Shown: piece by piece, positions 56,529 through 64,000 of the stretch
Layout: every line of letters starts with the position of its first letter
Position numbering within the stretch: the first letter of the stretch is position 1
Assembly: GCA_029204045.2 (NCBI GenBank)
Contig: CM055065.1
Coordinates: 48,993,226-49,057,225 of the forward strand
Source of the DNA: Tillandsia leiboldiana
Lineage: Eukaryota > Streptophyta > Magnoliopsida > Poales > Bromeliaceae
Length of the DNA stretch: 64,000 nt
Direction: 5' to 3'
The notes under the pieces: generated by a model
Databases searched by the model: none
Seen by the model: only the letters and a program-made list of their open reading frames with translations
Told to the model about the DNA's origin: nothing
Program-made: the position numbers and the translations under genes

Positions 56529-58441
56529 ATGGATGAGCTCAAGGCGAACGCGGCGAATAGCGCGGCGCTGACGCCGCTAGGGTTTCTGGAGAGAACGGCG
56601 TTGGTGCACGGGGATCGGACGTCGGTGGTGTACCGGGACACGGTGTACACCTGGGCCCAGACCCTGAGCCGCTGCCTCCGCCTCGCCTCCGCCCTCGTCT
56701 CCCTCGGGATCTCCCCCGGCGACGTCGTACGTTCCCAATTTTTTTCAAATCCACCCCCCACTCCTCCCGATCCCCAAAACCACACCTTTTTTTTAAATTT
56801 TTTATTTTTTTATATTTTTTCCCTAATCCCGATTTCAAAAAATCCCTAATAAAAATCCCATCTTTTCTTTTTTGCGTTACTCCTGATCCCGAATTAAATC
56901 GAATAGAATTGAATTGAAAATATCTTGTTTTTTTGATTGGTTGGTTTTGAACAACATGGCAGGTATCTGTTTTGGCACCGAACATTCCGGCGATGTACGA
57001 GATGCACTTCGGAGTGCCGATGAGCGGGGCGGTGCTGAACACCATCAACACCCGCCTGGACGCCCGCATCGTCTCCGTCCTAGTCCGGCACTCCTCCTCC
57101 AAGCTCGTCTTCGTCGACATCCTCTCCCTCCCCCTCCTCCTCTCCGCCCTCACACTCCTCCCCTCCTCCCACCCCCGCCCCATCATCATCCCCATCGACG
57201 ACCCCTACGAGCAAGAAGACAACCCGGAGACTCCTCCCCACTCCTCCTCCTTCTCCTTCCCCACCACCTACGAGAAGCTCCTCGAGGAGAAGGGCGACCC
57301 GGGGTTCTCGTGGGTGCGGCCGCGGAGCGAGTGGGATCCCATGGTGCTCAACTACACATCCGGAACGACCTCGGCGCCGAAGGGGGTGGTGCACTGCCAC
57401 AGGGGTTTGTTCCTCGTCACCGTCGATTCGCTCCTCGACTGGGCGGTGCCGCAGCATCCGGTGTATCTCTGGACGCTGCCCATGTTCCACGCCAACGGCT
57501 GGTCCTTCCCCTGGGGCATCGCCGCCGCCGCCGGGACCAACGTCTGCCTCCGCCGCGTCGACGCCCCCGCCGTGTTCTCAGCCCTCCGCCGCCACTCGTG
57601 CACCCACATGTGCGGCGCCCCCGTCGTCCTCAACATGCTCGCCAACTCCCCACCTTCCGCGCTCCCCGGCCCCGTCAACGTGCTCACCGCCGGGGCGCCC
57701 CCGCCCGCGGCGGTGCTGCACCGCGCGGAGGGACTCGGCTTCAGCGTCAGCCACGGGTACGGGCTCACGGAGACGGCGGGGCTGGCGGTGTCGTGCGCGT
57801 GGAAGGGGGAGTGGGACCGACTCCCCGCGCTGGAGCGCGCGCGGCTGAAGGCGCGGCAGGGCGTGCGCACGCCGGGCATGGCGGCGGTCGACGTGGTGGA
57901 CGCCGCGACGGGCAAGGCCGTCGCGCGCGACGGCGCCGCCGTGGGCGAGATCGTGCTGCGCGGGGGGTGCGTGATGCTCGGGTACCTGAAAGACGCGGCG
58001 GCGACCGCGCAGGCGATCCGCGGGGACGGGTGGTTCTACACGGGCGACGTCGGGGTGATGCACCCGGACGGGTACCTGGAGATCAAGGACCGGTCCAAGG
58101 ACGTGATCATCAGCGGGGGGGAGAACATCAGCAGCGTCGAGGTGGAGTCGGTGCTGTACGGCCACCCTGCCGTCGACGAGGCCGCCGTTGTTGCGCGCCC
58201 CGACGAGTTCTGGGGTGAGACGCCGTGCGCCTTCCTCAGCCTCAAGAAAACTGCAAAAACTGCAACAACTGCCGAGGAGGAGGTGATCGCGTGGTGCAGG
58301 GAGCGGATGCCGCACTACATGGTGCCCAAGACGGTGGTGCTCAAGGACGAGCTCCCCAAGACGTCCACGGGCAAGATCCAGAAGTACGTCCTCCGAAACA
58401 TCGCCAAGCAGTTGGGCCCCAGGACCAACAGCCGTATGTGA
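56529..58441 (+). CDS. Acyl-activating enzyme (AAE1 / benzoate-CoA-ligase-like), peroxisomal
   Basis: This is an ANL-superfamily acyl-CoA synthetase. It activates a carboxylic acid with ATP to an acyl-AMP and then forms the CoA thioester. Exons are 56529-56726 and 56963-58441 with GT-AG ends, giving 558 residues, the usual size for plant AAE1-clade enzymes. Visible motifs: P-loop YTSGTTSAPKGV (residues 197-208), HGYGLTETAG (330-339), GWFYTGDVG and YLEIKDRSKDVIISGGENI (about 413-445), and the C-terminal catalytic Lys in TSTGKIQK (Lys537). The last residues SRM fit the plant PTS1 class [SA][RK][LM], so peroxisomal import is likely. The start is in the strong context GCCATGG. Exon 2 is extremely GC-rich (third positions mostly G/C), so long false frames arise on both strands. 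The substrate (short-chain, benzoate or cinnamate) cannot be read from the sequence. A MITE lies 45 bp past the stop. Confidence 0.95.
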
Positions 58442-58486
58442 CCCACACCTGCTATGCCCCACTCAAACACCATCATATATATATAT

Positions 58487-58655
58487 GGAAAATGCTATGT
58501 GTACACCCCTTTCGGGGTGTACATCATACACCCCACCCATCTAAGGGTGGGGGTGTGATGATGGGTCACTTGATGTGACCCGTAAAAAGTATCGTCACCA
58601 TTAAAATGGTGGAGGTGTATGATGTACACCCCTTCGGGGTGTACAGGTAGCATTG

Positions 58656-58658
<3 letters not shown>
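58487..58658. mobile_element. Multi-hairpin MITE, copy 7, just after the AAE stop codon
   Basis: It is nearly identical to copy 4 (38019): GGAAAATGCTATGTGTACAC start, five hairpins, TTCG loop in the last, GTAGCATTGC end. It is flanked by short (TA)n on the left and a ~75-bp (TA)n on the right. It starts 45 bp after the AAE stop, so it probably lies in that gene's 3' UTR. Confidence 0.93.

Positions 58659-58734
<76 letters not shown>
58659..58734. repeat. (TA)n microsatellite
   Basis: An uninterrupted TA tract of about 76 bp lies between MITE copy 7 and the element at 58735. Confidence 0.95.
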
Positions 58735-58736
<2 letters not shown>

Positions 58737-60297
58737 CTGCGTTTGGTTCGGGGTTAAGCCAGTTCCCGCTAAACCGGGGATAGGTATAAAGTTGGGAACT
58801 AGAGCTTAATCTCGTTTGGGGATGATTCTAGGGAAAAGAGAATTTGTGTTTGGTTTATTAATGGGAATAGGAGGGATAAAGAGGATAAGAAGGATAAATT
58901 ACCTTTTTGCCCCCAAGAGTTAATATGTGATAAAAGTTGTTAAAAATTGATTAGTTCGTTTTAATTAATAGATTAATAGTTTAAAAAAATAAAAGTAAAA
59001 TTATAATCGTAATTAAAATATATTATTTAAAAATAATACATTTAATTTAATAATTAATTTTTTTACTTAAAATTTAAATTTAAAATATAAAATTTCAACA
59101 TTTTAATTTTAAGATTTACAATTATATAATATTAATTTTAAATAATTAATTTTTAACATAAATTCTTTTTAAAATTCGCAAAATTCGTATATTTGCTAAA
59201 TATTTATAAATTTTTGCCCACGAGCTTTATTATGTCATTAAAATTTTCTAAACTCGTTTTTCTCATTTTAATTAATAGATTATTGGTTTAAGAAAATAAA
59301 AATAAATTTATAATCATAATTAAAATGTATTATTTAAAACTTTTACATTTAATTTAATGTTAATTTTTTTCAAATTAAAATTAATGGATTAATGGTTTAA
59401 AAAAAATGTGATAAAAGTTGTTAAAATCTAATTATTTCGTTTTAATTAATGGATTAATGGTTTACAAAAATAAAAATAAAATTATAATCATAATTAAATT
59501 ATATTATTTAAAAATAATATTTAATTTAATATTTAATTTTTTCAAATTAAAATTTAAATTTAAAATATAAAATTTCAACATTTTAATTTTAAGATTTAAA
59601 ATTTTATAATATTTATTTTAAATAATAAATTTTTAACATAAAATTTTTTAAAAATTTGAAAAATCGTATATTTGCTAAATATTTGTAAATTTTTGCCCTC
59701 AAGCTTTATTAAAATCATTTTTTTTCGTTTTAATTAATGGATTAATGGTTTAAAAAAATAGAAATAAAATTATAATCATAATTAAATTATATTATTTAAA
59801 AATAATATTTTATTTAATATTTTATTTTTTTAAATTAAAATTTAAATTTAAAATAAGATTTAAAATTTTATAATATTTATTTTAAATAATAAATTTTATA
59901 ATATTTATTTTAAATAATAAATTTAAAATTTTATAATATTAATTTGTGATGATGAGAGTGTATTGGGAAGAGAGAAAGGAGGTGGGATGAAGGAAAAGAG
60001 AGAGAGGAGAGAGGGATTTGTGATGATGAGAGTGTATTGGGAAGAGAGAAAAGAGGGAAGAGGAGAGAGAGTGAGGAGAGAGTTTTTATTAAAATAATAT
60101 ATTGGGATGAGATAAAATAGATAAGAAGGGTAATATGGTAAAAAATTTTATAGTAAAATAATAAGATGGGATTTGTTATACCAGCTATTCTCCCTATTCT
60201 GGGTTAAGCAATACCAGACGATTTCAAGTGCGTTTGGCAGAATAAGGGGAATAAGCCCGCTATTCCCGTTCCCGTTCTCAAAACAAACAGGGCCATA
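58735..60297. mobile_element. PIF/Harbinger-like non-autonomous element, ~1.56 kb
   Basis: The left end GGCTGCGTTTGGTTCGGGGT and right end GTTCTCAAAACAAACAGGGCC are imperfect inverted termini, flanked by ATA. The interior is A/T-rich with a ~400-bp segment repeated two to three times (AATTAATGGATTAATGGTTT units). It also holds a duplicated GTGATGATGAGAGTGTATTG (59946 and 60018). No transposase was seen. Confidence 0.65.
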
Positions 60298-61420
60298 GAG
60301 TTTGGTCACCATACTATGAATATTTAATACTATTAATTTTAATTTTTTAGTCTTTAAATAAATAAATGTAATGGTAAAATTATAGTAATTTTTTAAAATT
60401 TATATTATTTTATCAATAATCTATTAAACTTTTGAGATCACTATCATTCTAGCAAGTTCTTGGTAGCATTAATAATATAGTAGCTCTCTATATATATAAT
60501 TAATAGTATTAAATAAATATTTAGTACTATTAAATTTTTAACTTTCGAATAAAAGGATTAAGTTTTTAATTAAGTCATTGGTTGTGAATTTTCGATTTGG
60601 ATGAAAGAACGTATTGTTAAAACGTATTGTTAAAATAATAGTGGGTCCTAAAATTTGAATAATACCTAAAAATTTATTAGCATCAATAACTTATTATTTT
60701 TAAAAATATAAAAATTTAATATTATATATTCAGAGTTAGCTTATTATGGTTTTAAAAGTATTAAATAATTTATATTTAAGTTTTTTTTTTATTATAATTA
60801 ATTTTATTTCTCACATCATATTATTTTATTAATTATTTATTAAATTTAAAAAATTCATCCTATTTCAATTCGTATATTTTTTTATTTAAAAATTAAAAAT
60901 GTTACGAGTATCAATCATTATTGATATTTTTTAAAAAAATATAAAAGCTCAATTAATATATTCAACCAATCATATTTATTTCTTTCATAATAAAACAAAT
61001 GAATTCAATATGAGCAATTTAATTGGTTGAATATATCACACCACCAGTCACTGTGACTGCTACATTCCCAACTATTCATAGTTGGGAAAGGTTTTAAACA
61101 AAATAATAAAATGCAAAACAAAAGAAAGAAATTTATTGGAGAATGCTCTGTATACAAATAAATAAATTTTATGATATTTTTATAAATTATGCAACTCAAT
61201 GCATGCATTTTGATTTTGAAATTACTAGTCATTTGTAAAATATTTTAGAATTTATTTGTAATAATAATAGTATTACTCAGTTATTATTTTTATTTTTTTA
61301 ATCTTATATAAAGGTTATTGATGTGTTGTTTTTTAATAAATTAATATTGAAAATTTTGATTGGTATACATGAACTTATCAACAATACATAAAAATAATAT
61401 TTTGAAAACTCAAAATACAT
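60298..61420. other. AT-rich spacer, no gene seen
   Basis: A/T-rich non-coding DNA. A possible small element near 60300-60500 starts GGTCACCATACTATGAA and ends GTAGCATTAATAATATAGTA. No coding sequence. Confidence 0.5.
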
Positions 61421-61423
61421 TTT

Positions 61424-61690
61424 CTTTTAGGTTTAATGCCAAATATTTTAGTTTTTGCAATTAGGTGTGTTTGGTACTATCATAGCAATTTTTGTCAAGA
61501 GTACCTAACTAATAGAAAGGACTTAGCAATTTTTTTTTTTTTTTCTTTTGAAATAAATTATATATTCTTTTAGGTTTAATGCCAAATATTTTAGATTTTG
61601 CAATTAGGTGTGTTTGGTACTATCATTGCAATTTTTGTCAAAAGTACCTAACTAATAGAAAGGACTTAGCATTATTTTATTATATATATT
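61424..61690. repeat. Tandem duplication, ~145-bp unit
   Basis: TTTTAGGTTTAATGCCAAAT ... AATTAGGTGTGTTTGGTACT ... ACTAATAGAAAGGACTTAGC occurs at 61424 and 61569 with very few differences. A partial third copy (GTACTAACATAGCAATATTT) is at about 61840. Confidence 0.9.
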
Positions 61691-61879
61691 TAGAGAGTTT
61701 TACTTTATTTATTTTAAAATAATTTTAATTGAAAATATAAAATAAATAGCTTCGAATTCGAAATCTCAGATATGAACTATCAAGTCGCAGAAATAGAAAT
61801 AGTTGATGGGCTTAGTAACTTTTGTACCAAGTAGTAATTGGTACTAACATAGCAATATTTGTCAAGAGTATCTAACTAA

Positions 61880-62385
61880 TTGAAAAATGGATTGGATTCG
61901 GAGCGAATTTTTAAAAATTCAAACCGAACTAAACTTTCAAACCCGAATTCGAATTCGAATCCAAATTCGACGGACTTTAAAATTTCATATCAAAATTTGA
62001 ATTTGATCAAAAATTTAAAATTCAAATTCCAATCTGAACTCAAAAATTCAAACCTGAAATAATAATTATTTTTTTTATTCTTTACAATATTTTAAAATAT
62101 ATTACATTAAATCTAAATTTTTAAAGTATAAATTTAAATATAATATCAAATATTTATATACATATATATTATATAATGTAAAATCAATTTGGATTTGGGT
62201 CGGGTCGGATTCGGATCGAATACAATTAAAATCTATATTCGAATTTAAATTCATCAGATTTTTATTTTTTTATATTCGTATTCAAATTCATATCCGTTTA
62301 ACCTCGAATAAATTTATTTGGTTAGTATTCGGGTTCGGATAAAATTTTGAATATTCGTACCCATTGACATCCCTAATTTGACTGG
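61880..62385. mobile_element. hAT-like MITE ('GGGATGTCAATGGG' type)
   Basis: The right end, read on the minus strand, is TAGGGATGTCAATGGGTACG, a terminus typical of a widespread plant non-autonomous hAT-like family. The interior has many GGATTCGGATCGAAT and CGAATTCGAATTCGAAT pieces. The left terminus is unclear. Confidence 0.5.
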
Positions 62386-62389
62386 CAGT

Positions 62390-62972
62390 AAAATATACTA
62401 AAAATTATTTTTCTGTTCAAAAAAATTAATTCTTGGTTTGAAATTTTAATTTTTGTGTGTGTGTTTTTTTTTTCAAAAAATTATTTTTATAAATTTGAAA
62501 AAAATAGAGTGTTTTCGTTTTTCGTTGATTTTCTGTGAAAAATAAAAAAATCAAGTTATGTAAATTGTTTTCATTTATTTTTTTCTAACCAAACAAATAT
62601 TCATGAAAAAATATATATTTTTCTACAAATTAAACACTATAAAATGTAAAAAAAATTTTATCAAAAATTTAATTTTATAAAATATTATTTTTAATAATTG
62701 TATGTATAACCAAACACCCCCTAATAAAAGTTAAAAATTTTCAAATTAAAACAAGATTTTGGATAAAGGTGGAGAGAGGATGTTGCAATTAATGTTTGGT
62801 CTGTTAAAGATAACATATAATAAAAAAAATTATTGGGTGGATAAAATTGTTTGTATTGATAATGATGTGATGTTTTTTTTTTTCCTATTTTTTATTTTTT
62901 ACAGCTACTAAAATAGTTTTAAGTGACATTGAGTGAGTGAGACTTTTATTGACAAATTTAGTGGTGCATGCT
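62390..62972. other. AT-rich spacer, no gene seen
   Basis: A/T-rich non-coding DNA containing CCAAACACCCCC near 62710, probably an old MITE end. Confidence 0.5.
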
Positions 62973-64000
62973 AAGGCTTCGTTTGTTTTCAGAACGGGAA
63001 CGGGAATAGCGGGGATATCCCCCTTATTCTCCCAAACGCATCTGAACTGTCTGGTATTGCTTATCCCAGAACAAGGAGAATAGCTAGTATAACAATTCCC
63101 ATTAAATTTTTTTATTATTAAATTTTTTACCATTCTACCCTTTTCTCCTTACTTTTACATATTTTTTACCTAAAATATTCTCTCTCTCCTCTCTCTCTCC
63201 CCACCCCCCCTCTCCTTATTTTTACCTATTTTTTAATCTAAAATATTCTCTCTCTCCTCTCTCTCCCCCACCCCCCCCCCTTTTCCCCCGACCGACAAGG
63301 CAGGCATCATCAATGCCTGTCTGCAGGCATTGATGATGCCTGCCATCTCTCTCTCTCCCACTTCATTTTTTTTTTTCTCCTTCTCATCTCCTTCCTCCTC
63401 TAGCTCTCTCCCTCCTCCCTCCCTCCCCGATCCCGGCCCCCCGAGCCCCCCCCCCCCGGCCCCCGAGCCCCCCGAGGCCCCCCCGCCGGCCCCCGAGCCC
63501 CCCGAGGCCCCCCCCGCCGTTCCCCGAGCCCCCCGAGGCCCCCTTCTTCTTCCTCCGGGCCCCCGAGCCTCCGAGTCCGCGGTCTTCTTCCTCCGCCCCC
63601 CCAAGGCCCCCGCGGCCGGCCGGCCCCCCATCCCCCCGACCTCGCCGTGTTCTTCTCCACTCTCTCCGCTCTCGCCCTCCCTCCCCGATCCCGGGCCCCC
63701 GAGCCCCCCGAGGCCCCCTTCTTCTTCCTCCCGACCCCCGAGCCTCCGAGTCCGCGTTCTTCTTCCTCCGCGATCCCGGCCCCCCGAGCCCCCCCCCCCC
63801 CGGCCCCCGAGCACCCCGAGGCCCCCTTCTTCTTCCTCCGGGCCCCGAGCTCCCCCGCCGGCCCCCGATCCCCCCGAGGCTCCATTCTTCTTCCTCCGGG
63901 CCCCGAGCCCCCCCCCCCCCGGCCCCCGGCCCCCGAGCCCCCCGAGGCTCCCTTCTTCTTCCTCCGGGCCCCGAGCCCCCCCGCCGGCCCCCGAGCCCCC
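62973..64000. mobile_element. PIF/Harbinger-like element, left part, with GC-rich core; runs off the window
   Basis: It begins (after TAA) GGCTTCGTTTGTTTTCAGAA, then CGGGAACGGGAATAGCGGG, the inverted form of the right end of 58735-60297. Inside are (CT)n stretches, a perfect inverted repeat GCAGGCATCATCAATGCC/GGCATTGATGATGCCTGC (about 63300-63345) and a C-rich minisatellite. No transposase was seen; the right terminus is outside the window. Confidence 0.6.
63415..64000. repeat. C-rich minisatellite (CCCGAGCCCCCCGAGG / TTCTTCTTCCTCCGGGCC units)
   Basis: Irregular tandem units made of CCCCGAGCCCCCCGAGGCCC and CCTTCTTCTTCCTCCGGGCC, about 30-60 bp long, repeat a dozen or more times to the right edge. 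Long glycine- and glutamate-rich frames on the minus strand follow the repeat and are not genes. Confidence 0.85.

Noticed and set aside
56914..58218. A 434-codon plus-strand frame rich in Arg, Pro and His inside the AAE gene
   Set aside because: It overlaps the real AAE exon in another frame and arises from the extreme GC bias; it contains no family motif.
57578..58462. Minus-strand frame of ~294 codons opposite the AAE gene
   Set aside because: It is an antisense shadow of the GC-rich exon with no recognisable domain and no start context.
63233..63885. Gly/Arg/Glu-rich minus-strand frames at the right edge
   Set aside because: They are produced by the C-rich minisatellite; composition follows the repeat.

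Overview
The window is nuclear DNA of a flowering plant. The evidence is plant-type split genes with AT-rich introns, a plant tRNA-Val(AAC), a plant L1-type LINE, TRIM retrotransposons with tRNA-iMet primer sites, and many MITEs and (TA)n microsatellites. The very GC-rich coding DNA of the acyl-activating enzyme gene beside AT-rich spacers suggests a commelinid monocot. A bromeliad such as pineapple is my guess, but the sequence alone does not prove it.

Three protein-coding genes can be reconstructed exon by exon. (1) A VPS41 homologue on the minus strand fills 1-12985. It has 19 exons and its last codons run off the left edge. (2) A DRE2/anamorsin (CIAPIN1) gene on the plus strand at 29636-33855 has 8 coding exons, the first of which carries only the ATG. 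(3) A two-exon peroxisomal acyl-activating enzyme (AAE1/benzoate-CoA-ligase-like, ending in SRM) lies on the plus strand at 56529-58441. One RNA gene, tRNA-Val(AAC), lies on the minus strand at 34889-34962. The three proteins act in unrelated places (vacuolar fusion, cytosolic Fe-S assembly, peroxisomal acyl activation), so they are neighbours and not a functional cluster.

Almost everything else is mobile or repetitive DNA. 13-22 kb: AT-rich spacer with MITEs, a fold-back element and a CACTA-like end. 22.4-26.9 kb: a composite domain of stacked tandem arrays into which a TRIM has inserted. 27.5-28.8 kb: a 1.32-kb solo LTR with a perfect 5-bp target duplication. 30.7-31.0 kb and 35.0-35.9 kb: a solo LTR and a rearranged full copy of a second TRIM family. 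43.1-50.1 kb: a nearly full-length but frame-broken L1-type LINE with a 14/15 target-site duplication. 50-56 kb: MITEs, several of them sitting in (TA)n tracts. 58.5-64 kb: a MITE just past the AAE stop codon, then PIF/Harbinger-like elements, the last with a C-rich minisatellite running off the right edge.

The most distinctive signal is a family of seven ~170-bp elements built as up to five consecutive hairpins. The terminal hairpins often have TTCG loops. At least two copies lie inside (TA)n microsatellites, one of them directly after the AAE stop codon. A second element type (55171-55410, with ~95-bp inverted repeats) shows the same (TA)n targeting, reminiscent of rice Micron MITEs.
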